A stretch of DNA of 32,346 nt, from the NCBI GenBank assembly GCA_016791145.1, contig JAEUNJ010000218.1:1-32346 (forward strand). Reading direction: 5' to 3'. A program made the translations under genes and the position numbers. How positions within the stretch are numbered: the first letter of the stretch is position 1; each line of letters begins with the position of its first letter. Of the stretch, positions 7,103 through 16,185 are shown piece after piece. The notes beneath the pieces were generated by a model, which was given only the letters and a program-made list of their open reading frames with translations, was not told the DNA's origin and did no database searches. Origin of the DNA: Rhodocyclaceae bacterium (lineage in GTDB: Bacteria > Pseudomonadota > Gammaproteobacteria > Burkholderiales > Rhodocyclaceae).

Positions 7103-8122
7103 ATGGACGAGATGGCGATTTTCCGATGCTCGAGCTGCGGGCTTGTCCAGGAGCAGCCTGACAGTCTCGTTGGTACCCAATGGCGGTGCCGGCGTTGCGA
7201 TTCGATCGGCCCGATCTACAACACCGTTGCATTCGTCGAACGGCTCGCGACGATGTACATCGACGCGAAGCGGGAACTGGTGCAATTGGCTACTCCTCCC
7301 GAACTGCGCGATGAAGCAGGGGTCCGCTCCACGACCGCCCCGGCGCTTCCCGGCGAACTCGACATCTTCAATACCGACCACTTTGCGTCCGAAGGCCAGC
7401 ATGGTCCGATCGTCGACTGGTTCCGGCGCAGGCAGATCCGGGTCGACCTGAGTTTGCGCAGTGTCGACACGACGGGATTTTTCGATGAGGTGGCGATCTC
7501 AATCGGTGATGATTACGACCTCTTGAAGGAAGTCCTCGACCGGATTCGTTGGGCCCAGCAAAAGGAGTACTCCAGTACCACGATTCCGCTCGCGAAGAGG
7601 CCTCCCCATGATGCCCAGGCAATTTCCAACTTCTGCCAAAGGCTCTACGACTTTTCCTTTGTCGGGAAATGCTTTCACAACAGGTCAGAGGGCAACATTC
7701 GTCTGGTGATCCAGCCGGCTCCCGCGATCCGCCGTTTTTTTGCTGGAGAGTGGCTTGAGTGGGCGGCGTTGGTCAACTGCCTGAAGTTTGCGAAGGAGGA
7801 CGGGCGGCGGATTTCCTGCGCGCGCAACCTTACGATCATGCTTGCCGACGATCTGCGTCACGAAATCGACGTCTTTGTGCTGTTCGATGGCGACCAGCCT
7901 GTCTGCATCGAGTGCAAGTCCGGAGAGTTCCGGCAAGACATCGACCGCTGCGTGGCGCTGCGCAAGCGTTTGGGGCTCAGCGGCAGGAGATTCCTGGTCT
8001 GCGTGGCAGGGCTCGACGATGACAAGGCTGTCGGGTTGAGCGCGACCCATGACCTGACCTTCTTGAACGAGCGCGGTCTTCCGGCGTGGCTTCGCCAGGA
8101 ACTGCCATCCAGACAAGGGTGA
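7103..8122 (+). CDS. Zinc-ribbon protein with C-terminal PD-(D/E)XK nuclease-like domain, DUF1887/Card1-like
   Basis: A 339-residue protein I do not recognise as a named gene. The N-terminus has a zinc ribbon (Cys9, Cys12, Cys29, Cys32; FRCSSCGL and CRRCD). Residues about 85-205 are a middle domain of unknown type (DYDLLKEVLDRIRWAQ, FSFVGKCFHNRSEG). The C-terminal part reads GEWLEWAALVN (215-225), then HEIDVFVLFDG with Asp256 and IECKSGEF with Glu270-x-Lys272, the E/D-ExK arrangement of PD-(D/E)XK nucleases. The wording is close to the nuclease half of DUF1887 proteins (Card1/Can2 type). The codon choice is less GC-rich than the neighbours (some 60-bp lines near 42% GC), suggesting transfer. 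The start is ATG 7103; ATG 7112 is also possible. It stands alone with its own promoter and ends one base before the convergent next gene. A defence role is conjecture. Confidence 0.8.
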   Translation: MDEMAIFRCSSCGLVQEQPDSLVGTQWRCRRCDSIGPIYNTVAFVERLATMYIDAKRELVQLATPPELRDEAGVRSTTAPALPGELDIFNTDHFASEGQHGPIVDWFRRRQIRVDLSLRSVDTTGFFDEVAISIGDDYDLLKEVLDRIRWAQQKEYSSTTIPLAKRPPHDAQAISNFCQRLYDFSFVGKCFHNRSEGNIRLVIQPAPAIRRFFAGEWLEWAALVNCLKFAKEDGRRISCARNLTIMLADDLRHEIDVFVLFDGDQPVCIECKSGEFRQDIDRCVALRKRLGLSGRRFLVCVAGLDDDKAVGLSATHDLTFLNERGLPAWLRQELPSRQG

Positions 8123-8123
8123 G

Positions 8124-9695
8124 TCAACGCCTCAGGTAGGACAGCGCCTTCGGCAGCTCCACGTTGTTGCCGAAGGCGTCCTCGCCATAGCCGTTGCGGG
8201 CCAGCAGGTCGATGTCGGCCAGCACCCGCTTGTCGCCGGCGAAGGTGACCGTCAGGTCGGTACGGATGTCCAGTTGCCCGGTGGCCTGCAACTGGGCGAT
8301 CTCGCCCACCACGTCCTGGAAGACGCCGCCCTCCCGCTGGCCGACCTGGTCCGACAATTCCAGGGGCTGACGGTACAGGATGATCTTTCCCTCGCCGGCC
8401 AGCCGGTTGACGATGGACAGGACGGCCTCGGCCGGGTTGCCGATGGGCGGTCCGTCGCCCCGGGCGGCGGAGACGCGGGCGATCTCGGTGGCCAGCCAGC
8501 GCCGCTTGCGGGCGTTGATCGATTCGTTCGCCCGGAAGAGATCCAGGGGCGATCCGGCGTCGAAGACCCGGCCGTCCATTTCCATTGTGGTGCCGCTGCC
8601 GTAGTGGGCCACGATGCGGGCCACCAGGTTCGACGGGCGCACATGGAAACCCCGGTAGCTGGGAACCGGCACCGCGAGTCGCCCGTATTCCGCGTAGCGC
8701 CGCAGAATGCCCTGGCACAGTCGCTTGCCGCTGGCGAGGAAGGCCGCGCCGAACGTCGTCGTGTAGGGAAACAGGACCCCCACGACGCCCTCGATGTCGC
8801 CCGGCGGGCGGGACCGCAACACGCCGTCGCCGGTGGCCGGGCTCAGGTGTCGCTCGTAATAGTGGGCCAGGTCCGTGGCGATCTCGAGCAGGTGGTAAAT
8901 GACGCTGGCGTGGCCGCGCAGGACGGGCAGGTCCGGGTCGGCCGCCTCTACGGCCGTGCCCGCCACATGGGTATCGTAGAGGGATTGCAGGTTGTGGAAG
9001 CGGAAGGTCAGCTGCCGCAGCTTTTCCTCGCTTGCCGCCGCCGGGATCGCCTGGACCGGCGCGTCGGGCAGGCTGGACGCCGACGCGTAAAGGAAGGCGC
9101 CTTCCGCCTCCAGGTTCAGGAAATCGGTGGTCAGGCGGGTCAGGGTCGCCGCCGTGTCCACCAGGATCCGCTCGTCCCGGTCGTTGGCCAGGCGCCCCGC
9201 CGGCAGGGGCTCGGCGAAGGCGGCGATGGCGGCGGGCGCCCCCGCCTCGAGACCCAGTTCGCGCCCCTCGGCAAGGAGGCTCGCCGACACGTGGGCAAGA
9301 ACCTGGCCGACGCGGTGCAGGCAGTCCCGGGTCGCGGCGGGAAAATCCGGTTCGATCGGCAGCAGCCGGTAGGCCGGGAGCCGGCGGTCCAGGTGGGCCA
9401 GTTCCTTCGCCATGCGGCCGAAGTTCTTCAGGACCGCGATCAGGGCCCGGAAGCGGCACCAGCGCCGGTTCTGGCGGGCGCCGTATTCGTCGATCAGGGC
9501 CTCGGCCTGGCCCGCCTCCAACAGCAGCTTGCCCACCATGGGACGCGTGAGCAGCTTTTCCGCCTCGCCGTGGGCGGCCAGGCACCCGGCGATGCCCAGA
9601 AGGCCGCCGCATTGGGCGGCGACCAGACGCCGGAAGTCGGCGTCCGCCATCGGGGCGGCGGGGCCCGGCGGCGGTGTTGCGGCGATGTCGGTCAT
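8124..9695 (-). CDS. Large protein with HPr-like phosphocarrier domain
   Basis: A 523-residue soluble protein, last gene of the DUF2249-NnrS operon. Residues about 1-330 are helical and Ala/Leu-rich with no family I can name. Residues about 343-405 resemble HPr of the phosphotransferase system: SYRGFHVRPSNLVARIVAHY places His351 where HPr carries its phosphohistidine (consensus GLHARP), and ANESINARKRRWL resembles the HPr segment around its Ser-phosphorylation loop. The tail (420-523) has strands such as GKIILYRQPLELSD and NGYGEDAFGNNVELPKALSY. HPr itself is only about 88 residues, so this is a fusion or elaborated relative. A weak GGAAT precedes the ATG, and the gene starts 57 bp after nnrS. 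No EI or EII gene is in the window. A link between phosphorelay and nitrogen-oxide response is inference. Confidence 0.75.
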   Translation of the reverse strand: MTDIAATPPPGPAAPMADADFRRLVAAQCGGLLGIAGCLAAHGEAEKLLTRPMVGKLLLEAGQAEALIDEYGARQNRRWCRFRALIAVLKNFGRMAKELAHLDRRLPAYRLLPIEPDFPAATRDCLHRVGQVLAHVSASLLAEGRELGLEAGAPAAIAAFAEPLPAGRLANDRDERILVDTAATLTRLTTDFLNLEAEGAFLYASASSLPDAPVQAIPAAASEEKLRQLTFRFHNLQSLYDTHVAGTAVEAADPDLPVLRGHASVIYHLLEIATDLAHYYERHLSPATGDGVLRSRPPGDIEGVVGVLFPYTTTFGAAFLASGKRLCQGILRRYAEYGRLAVPVPSYRGFHVRPSNLVARIVAHYGSGTTMEMDGRVFDAGSPLDLFRANESINARKRRWLATEIARVSAARGDGPPIGNPAEAVLSIVNRLAGEGKIILYRQPLELSDQVGQREGGVFQDVVGEIAQLQATGQLDIRTDLTVTFAGDKRVLADIDLLARNGYGEDAFGNNVELPKALSYLRR

Positions 9696-9752
9696 GGGGC
9701 GATTCCGTTGACCGGCATTTTCCGCCTTATCGGCGGAGATGGGGGGATCTCG

Positions 9753-10913
9753 TCAATGCTCGCGGCCGTCCACCCGGGGGGCGACCACCATGGGCAGGAT
9801 GCGGAGCGCCACGATGCCGAAGGCGACAAACCAGAGGGCGGCCGCGAGAATCAGCCATTGGGCGTAGGCGGCGGGCAACAGCTGGGGTGCCGCAAGGCGC
9901 ACCAGGAGGGCGACGACCATCAGGTACAGGGCCGCCTTGTCCGCCGGCTCGAAGGCGACCTTGCGGCCCGTGTGCCCCTTGCAGATCCGCAGCAGCATCG
10001 CCGGGACCACCAGGCCCATGGCGCCGAAGGTGAAGGCATGGACGGGGAGGGCGCCCACCCAGGCCGGATGCAGGCTGCGCTCCAGCACCTGGAGCACCAG
10101 TTGGGCGACGATCCCGAGGTATCCCAAATGCATTACGCCAATGTCGATGCGGGTGAAGGCCAGCCGCGGGTGCCAGTAGGCGAAGCGGAAGCCCAGCAGG
10201 AGGGCCAGGAGGCCCTCGATGCCGGCAGCCCAGGGCGGCGGCAGCAGGTCCGCGACGACGGCGGCCAGGGCGAGCCCCTTGATCGCCCCGTCCAGGCGAG
10301 CGTCGCGCAGGATGTCGGCCCGGAATGCCGCCTTCATGAACTGCGTCAGGGTCCGCTCCAGCATGACCAGGAAGGCGACGCGGAAGAGGGCCAGGGCCAT
10401 GCCGGCGCCGAGGCGCCAGTCGGCCGGGTCCAGCAGCAGCCACTTGGCCGCCAGGAAGGCGGGCAGGACGACCAGGAAGATCACGTTGTCCCGGTAGGTG
10501 TCCGTCGCCCGATGCCGGACCAGGGTCCATCCGAGCATTCCGGCAATGGAGACCTGGTACAGGAAAGCCGAGAGGACGAAGAGCGCGGGCGGCCAGGCCG
10601 CTCCGAAGGCCATGCCGGCGCGCTCGAACGCCCAGGCCGCGGCGAGCCAGGCCAGGGCGGCGCCGTGGTAACCGCGGATGCCCACCCAGTTCTTGCTCGC
10701 CGTGAGGAGAAATCCCCCGAGGACGGCCCATCCGAAGCCGAAGAACATCTCGTGGGCGTGCCACTGGACGATGGGCACCGGCGGCGACAGGCCGAGGGAG
10801 GCGCCTTCCAGCAGGGCGATCCAGGCCGCCGGGAAGAGGGCGCCCGAAACCGCGGCCAGGGCGAAGAGGGGCCGGAACCCCACCGCCCACAGGGGATGGG
10901 CGAACAGGCGCAC
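9753..10913 (-). CDS. nnrS: NnrS family membrane protein
   Basis: A 386-residue polytopic inner-membrane protein with about 12 hydrophobic helices. NnrS hallmarks: the opening HPLWAVGFRPLFALAA, then IVQWHAHEMFFGFGWAVLGGFLLTA with the conserved His pair and Glu, NWVGIRGYHG, and later LPVHAFTFGAMG. NnrS proteins are haem- and copper-containing, are controlled by NO-responsive regulators and protect against nitrosative stress. The start is a GTG at 10913; the ribosome-binding site is not obvious. It begins 19 bp after the DUF2249 gene and precedes the HPr-like gene, so all three are probably one unit read from the FNR/DNR-type promoter at 11221-11262. Confidence 0.93.
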   Translation of the reverse strand: MRLFAHPLWAVGFRPLFALAAVSGALFPAAWIALLEGASLGLSPPVPIVQWHAHEMFFGFGWAVLGGFLLTASKNWVGIRGYHGAALAWLAAAWAFERAGMAFGAAWPPALFVLSAFLYQVSIAGMLGWTLVRHRATDTYRDNVIFLVVLPAFLAAKWLLLDPADWRLGAGMALALFRVAFLVMLERTLTQFMKAAFRADILRDARLDGAIKGLALAAVVADLLPPPWAAGIEGLLALLLGFRFAYWHPRLAFTRIDIGVMHLGYLGIVAQLVLQVLERSLHPAWVGALPVHAFTFGAMGLVVPAMLLRICKGHTGRKVAFEPADKAALYLMVVALLVRLAAPQLLPAAYAQWLILAAALWFVAFGIVALRILPMVVAPRVDGREH

Positions 10914-10932
10914 GGGAGGGTTGCCCCCCGGT

Positions 10933-11190
10933 TCAGCGCTTCGTGAAGTCGATGACCACGCCGGCGGCTTCCCGCTGCCGGTACTCGATCGCCACCTGTT
11001 CGCCGTAGCGGTTCTGCATCTGCTGCAGGAGCGGCAAGGGGTCGTGGTCGTTCACGAAGCGCATGACCTCGCCGGGATTCAGCGCGTCCAGGGCACCGAA
11101 GATGGCAGCGTGGCGGAAACGCTTGGCGATGCCCCGCGCGTCGAAGGGATAGATGCCTTCGGGATTGGTGTGGACGTGGATGGGTTGCAT
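10933..11190 (-). CDS. DUF2249 domain protein
   Basis: An 85-residue protein consisting of a DUF2249 domain, with the recognisable core FGALDALNPGEVMRFVNDHD and PLPLLQQMQNRYGEQ followed by a C-terminal strand ending VVIDFTKR. DUF2249 proteins often accompany denitrification and NO-response genes and have a SirA/TusA-like fold by description; the biochemical role is not established. The ATG at 11190 is preferred since GGAG lies about 6 bp upstream and the promoter's predicted start (about 11214) falls inside the longer frame that begins at 11262. It is first in the operon with nnrS. Confidence 0.88.
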   Translation of the reverse strand: MQPIHVHTNPEGIYPFDARGIAKRFRHAAIFGALDALNPGEVMRFVNDHDPLPLLQQMQNRYGEQVAIEYRQREAAGVVIDFTKR

Positions 11191-11220
11191 GGGAGGCTCC
11201 GTCGGGTTGGGGATGGAAGG

Positions 11221-11262
11221 ATCATAGTTGACGGAAAACCTCGGGTAATTGACCTGGGTCAT
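11221..11262 (-). promoter_or_regulatory. FNR/DNR-type activated promoter of the DUF2249-nnrS operon
   Basis: Read on the minus strand, 11249-11262 is ATGAC-CCAG-GTCAA, a dyad close to the FNR/CRP-family box TTGAT-N4-ATCAA (GTCAA half-sites are common for DNR/NnrR). A strong -10 hexamer TATGAT lies at 11226-11221. With the transcript starting at about 11214, the box is centred at exactly -41.5, the class II activator position, and no good -35 is present. The ribosome-binding site and ATG (11190) follow at the expected distance. Control by oxygen limitation or NO is inferred from the site and from NnrS. Confidence 0.8.
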
Positions 11263-11319
11263 TTTCCCGCGCGAATCCGGGGCGGCCGGCGAAGGCCCGG
11301 CCCGCCGTCCCCGGGGCGG

Positions 11320-12972
<1,653 letters not shown>

Positions 12973-13063
12973 TCAGGATGCGGCACCGGCGCTCCCCTGC
13001 GCCGGCGTGGCATCGGCGGGTCGAACCCGGCCGGCCCCGCGGTCGGGGGCCGGCAGGACCCGA

Positions 13064-13495
13064 CTATCCCGCGATGTAGTGCTCGAGTTGCTTGATCACG
13101 AACTGCTGTTGGGAAATGGTCTCCTTCACCAGGTCGCCGATGGAGACGACCCCGATCACCTTTCCGTCGCCGTCCAGGACCGGCAGGTGGCGGATGTGCT
13201 TCTCGGTGACGATGGCCATGGCTTCGGCGACCGTCTGCTGGGGCAGGGCGTAGATCACCTTCTCGGTCATGATCTCCCGGACCGTGATCTCCCGGGAGGA
13301 CTTGCCGAGCAGGATCACCTTCCGGGCGTAGTCCCGCTCGCTGAAGATGCCCACCAGCCGCGCACCCTCCATCACCAGCAGGGCGCCCACGTCGTGCCGG
13401 GCCATGGTCTCGAGGGCGGTGAAGACGGTGTCGTCCGGCTTCACCGCAAGGGGGGCGCGAGGATTGTCTCCCAGCAACTGTCGTATCGTCGTCAT
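13064..13495 (-). CDS. Tandem CBS-domain protein
   Basis: A 143-residue protein made of two CBS motifs (about 8-62 and 73-128) with little else. The repeated pattern is visible: TVFTALETMARHDVGALLVMEGARLVGIFSERD in the first half and TVAEAMAIVTEKHIRHLPVLD with GVVSIGDLVKETI in the second. Such stand-alone CBS pairs bind adenine nucleotides or S-adenosylmethionine and act as small energy or ligand sensors; the partner is unknown. GGAGAG lies 7 bp before the ATG. It is upstream of pgm on the same strand, with two GC-rich hairpins in the gap, and divergent from the cupin pseudogene. Confidence 0.92.
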   Translation of the reverse strand: MTTIRQLLGDNPRAPLAVKPDDTVFTALETMARHDVGALLVMEGARLVGIFSERDYARKVILLGKSSREITVREIMTEKVIYALPQQTVAEAMAIVTEKHIRHLPVLDGDGKVIGVVSIGDLVKETISQQQFVIKQLEHYIAG

Positions 13496-13729
13496 TGTTT
13501 TCTCTCCACTTTTCTTGGCTTTCCCTGTCCGGGGACGGCGAGGGTTCGGGCCGCCGAGGGAATGTTACTGCAAGCGTGGCGGGGCGGCGCAAGTGGCGGC
13601 ATCGGTCGCCCCGATGCCCACGCCATGACTTTCGGCAACCCGCCGCGAAGCGGCGGCCCCGGGTTTGATGGAGAATTCCCCGGACGGGATTTCCCGGGAG
13701 ACCCCGGGACCATCGACAGGAGGCGCGGG

Positions 13730-13988
13730 ATGGAGAGCGAGGGCGCGTTTCGTCGGGAACTGGCAGCCGCGGGTTTCGGGGAGATCGCGCGCCGCGGACG
13801 GGTTCATGCCGGACCATGCCCGTCCCTTCGAGGCGAGGGCCCTGATCCTGGCTGGCGAGATCACCATCCGCGCCGGGGGCCGCACCGTGTCCTACGGGGC
13901 AGGCGACGCCTTCCATCTGCCGGCCGGCCTGGCGCACCAGGAAAGCTACGGCCCGGCGGGGGTGCGCTACCTGGTCGGCCGGAAATAG
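13730..13988 (+). pseudogene. Cupin-domain protein gene, apparently frameshifted
   Basis: A perfect AGGAGG (13718-13723) sits 6 bp before ATG 13730, whose frame reads MESEGAFRRELAAAGFGEIA, the usual N-terminus of a small family of about 95-residue cupins. Around 13790-13800 the homology moves to another frame: from about 13797 it continues DGFMPDHARPFEARAL, EITIRAGGRTVSYGAGDAFHL and YGPAGVRYLVGRK to a TAG at 13986-13988. The cupin metal and barrel motifs (GDAFHLPAGLAHQ) are intact. The first frame runs on as Pro/Arg-rich nonsense, so the two halves are not joined. The change is one extra base or the loss of two (plus possibly codons). Alternatives are a sequencing error, or a shorter product from ATG 13806 with no evident ribosome-binding site. 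Confidence 0.72.
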
Positions 13989-14000
13989 GGCCCGGCCAAA

Positions 14001-14029
14001 GAAAAACGCGGCCCGGGGGCCGCGCTTTT
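14001..14029. terminator. Intrinsic, probably bidirectional, terminator
   Basis: Stem CGCGGCC (14007-14013) pairs with GGCCGCG (14018-14024) around a 4-base loop, with AAAAA before and CTTTT after. It serves the cupin gene on the plus strand and, by the A-run, the Bax-inhibitor-1 gene on the minus strand, since both genes end here. Confidence 0.85.
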
Positions 14030-14046
14030 CCCGGAGTCCCTGCGTT

Positions 14047-14742
14047 TCAGTCGCGATCGCCCGTGAAGGCCATCAGCAGCTGCAGCAGGCTGACGAAGAC
14101 GTTGTAGATGTCCAGGTAGACCGACAGCGTGGCGACGATGTAGTTGTCCTCTCCGCCATGGACGATCCGGTTGATGTCGTAGAGGATGTAGGCGGAGAAC
14201 ACGACCACGGCGATGGCCGCGATGGCCAGGTGCAGGGCCGGGATCTGCAGGAAGGCATTGGCCAGGGCCGCCACCAGGATCAGGATGGCCCCGGCGAACA
14301 GGAACTTGCCCAGGTTCGAGAAGTCCCGCTTGGTGGTCGAGGCAATGCCGGCGAGGGAGAAGAAAATCGCCCCGGTGCCCCCGGCCGCCATGGCGATCAG
14401 CGTGCCGCCGTTCGAGAATCCCAGGGCGACCCGCAGGAGGCCGGACAGCATCAGGCCCATGAAGAAGGTGAAGGCGAGCAGCAGCAGGACGCCCCAGCCA
14501 CTGTCCTTGGTGCGGGCGATGCCGTACATGAAGCCCCAGGCGATGGCCAGGAAGACCACGAAGCCGATGACCGGGCTGCCGGCGAAGAAGGAGAACTTGA
14601 ACAGGATGCCCGCCAGGGCGCCGGCGACGGTGGGGACCATCGACAGGGCGAGCAGGGCGTAGGTGTTGCGCAGGACGCGGTTCTGCCGCAGGGCGATTTC
14701 CTGGGAAGCCGCCGGATTACGACCGAAGGTCAGGTCTTGCAT
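14047..14742 (-). CDS. Bax inhibitor-1/YccA family membrane protein
   Basis: A 231-residue inner-membrane protein with seven hydrophobic segments. The N-terminal cytoplasmic stretch ends in LRNTYALLALSMVPT, a YccA hallmark, and the last helices contain VFSAYILYDINRIVHGGEDNYI followed by ATLSVYLDIYNVFVSLLQLL, the conserved family C-terminus with paired acidic residues. In E. coli, YccA interacts with the FtsH protease; other BI-1 family members are pH-sensitive calcium leak channels. GAGGAGC lies about 10 bp before the ATG. It has its own likely promoter overlapping the end of the upstream EAL gene. Confidence 0.93.
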   Translation of the reverse strand: MQDLTFGRNPAASQEIALRQNRVLRNTYALLALSMVPTVAGALAGILFKFSFFAGSPVIGFVVFLAIAWGFMYGIARTKDSGWGVLLLLAFTFFMGLMLSGLLRVALGFSNGGTLIAMAAGGTGAIFFSLAGIASTTKRDFSNLGKFLFAGAILILVAALANAFLQIPALHLAIAAIAVVVFSAYILYDINRIVHGGEDNYIVATLSVYLDIYNVFVSLLQLLMAFTGDRD

Positions 14743-14790
14743 GAGTTTCTTGCTCCTCTAGGCGCCGCGGATTGCGGCTGACGGGGCATA

Positions 14791-14819
14791 AGACTAGCGA
14801 AAGGGGGAAAAAGTTTCAA
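14791..14819 (-). promoter_or_regulatory. Sigma70-type promoter for the Bax-inhibitor-1 family gene
   Basis: On the minus strand, TTGAAA (14819-14814) and TAGTCT (14796-14791) are separated by exactly 17 bp, giving five and four matches to the consensus hexamers. The -35 overlaps the TGA of the upstream EAL gene; transcription would start near 14784, about 40 nt before the ATG at 14742. Confidence 0.5.
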
Positions 14820-16060
14820 TCGCGGCCGGCAGCCCAGGCCGCTACCGCGTCCCTGGGCATGGGCTTGCCGTAGAGGTAACCCTGGGCATAGTCGCAGCCC
14901 ATCTCGGCCAGGCGCCGGGCGGTGTCGGCATCCTCGACGCCCTCGGTGAGGATCTTCAGGCCCAGGGCGCGGCCCAGGTCGATGGCGGCCCGGACGATCT
15001 CCAGGCTGGGGCCGCCGTTCGCCATCTGCTGCACGAATACCTTGTCGATCTTCAGGCAGGAAAAGGGCAGGGCGCGGAGGTAGTCGAGCCCCGCGTACCC
15101 GGTTCCGAAATCGTCCAGGGCGATCCCGAAGCCCATGGCGGCCAGCGTCCTCAGGTTTGCCGATACCGCATCCAGGTTTTCGACGATGATGGTCTCGGTC
15201 AGTTCGATGCGGATCTCCGGCGCCGGCACCCCGTGGCGCGCGACGCAGTCGCCGAGGGCCGCGACAATGCCCGCGTCGGCCAGTTCCGGGGCCGAGAGGT
15301 TGATGCTCATGAAGGGCGTGACGCCGGGACCCGGACGGCAGTGGGGCTTCAGGTCCTTCCAGTCGGCCGTCGCCCGCTCCATCACCCAGCGGCCGATGCG
15401 ATGGATCAGATCGGTCTTCTCGGCCAGCGATATGAACTCCATCGGCGACACGAGCCCCAGGATCGGGTGGCGCCAGCGGATCAGCGCCTCGTAGCCGATC
15501 GTTCCGCCGTCACCGTAGGCGACCAGGGGCTGGTAGAAGAGCTCCATCTGGCCGGCATCGATGGCATGGCCCAGGTCCCGGACCAGGGTCAGGGTGCGGG
15601 TCGCGGCCTCCTGGAGGTTCAGGGTGCTCTCGGACAGGGCCTTTTCCCGCGCCAGGTGGTCCCGGGCCAGCAGGTCGCCGGCGGCCTGATCCTGGACGCT
15701 GCGGAAACGGGAAAGGAGGAGCTTCAGCAGGTAGCGGATCACCGGATCCGCGCGCTTGATCAGGCCTTCCACCTGCTCCCGCTCGATGCGCACCAGCGTG
15801 GTCGCGACGACGGCGCGCGCCGTGGCGGTGCGCGGCAGGCCGTCGAGCAGCGCCACCTCCCCGAACATGGCGCCGCGGCTCAGGATGGCCACGCGGCGCC
15901 GGGCCTCGCCGGTACCGGCGAGGATCTCGATGCAGCCATCCTCGATTACATAGGCGCAATCGCCCGGGTCGCCGGCCTGGAAGACGACGGCATCCGCCGC
16001 GAGCGCCTGGCGGGACAGTCCCTCGATCAAGCCGCGCGCTTCCCTGGCAGGCCCGGACAC
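14816..16060 (-). CDS. Cyclic-di-GMP phosphodiesterase (EAL) with N-terminal cyclic-nucleotide-binding domain
   Basis: A 414-residue soluble signalling protein. Residues about 15-125 form a cNMP-binding (Crp-like) domain: VVFQAGDPGDCAYVIEDGCIEI, RGAMFGEVALLDGLPRTATA and the C-terminal helix. After a short helical linker, the EAL domain (about 165-405) has every catalytic element: YEALIRW (Glu191), Asn254 in SINLSAPE, Glu286 in IELTE, Asp316-Asp317 in LDDFGTGY, Lys337, Glu373 in LTEGVE, and QGYLYGKP. It should therefore be an active c-di-GMP phosphodiesterase whose output depends on nucleotide binding at the N-terminus. The phosphate-binding cassette LPRTATA has the Arg that contacts the cyclic phosphate. 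nadC is upstream on the same strand, 125 bp away, with no functional link evident. Confidence 0.94.
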   Translation of the reverse strand: MSGPAREARGLIEGLSRQALAADAVVFQAGDPGDCAYVIEDGCIEILAGTGEARRRVAILSRGAMFGEVALLDGLPRTATARAVVATTLVRIEREQVEGLIKRADPVIRYLLKLLLSRFRSVQDQAAGDLLARDHLAREKALSESTLNLQEAATRTLTLVRDLGHAIDAGQMELFYQPLVAYGDGGTIGYEALIRWRHPILGLVSPMEFISLAEKTDLIHRIGRWVMERATADWKDLKPHCRPGPGVTPFMSINLSAPELADAGIVAALGDCVARHGVPAPEIRIELTETIIVENLDAVSANLRTLAAMGFGIALDDFGTGYAGLDYLRALPFSCLKIDKVFVQQMANGGPSLEIVRAAIDLGRALGLKILTEGVEDADTARRLAEMGCDYAQGYLYGKPMPRDAVAAWAAGRD

Positions 16061-16185
16061 GCCCGGGACGGGCCGGCGGTTCCCCGCCCCGGCGAAAGGG
16101 CGGTGGCGGATGGGTGCAGGAGCGGCCCCGCGGGATGCGCGCGCGCCGCTGCCGCGCCGGAGCCCGCCCCTCGGTTCACGGCCGC

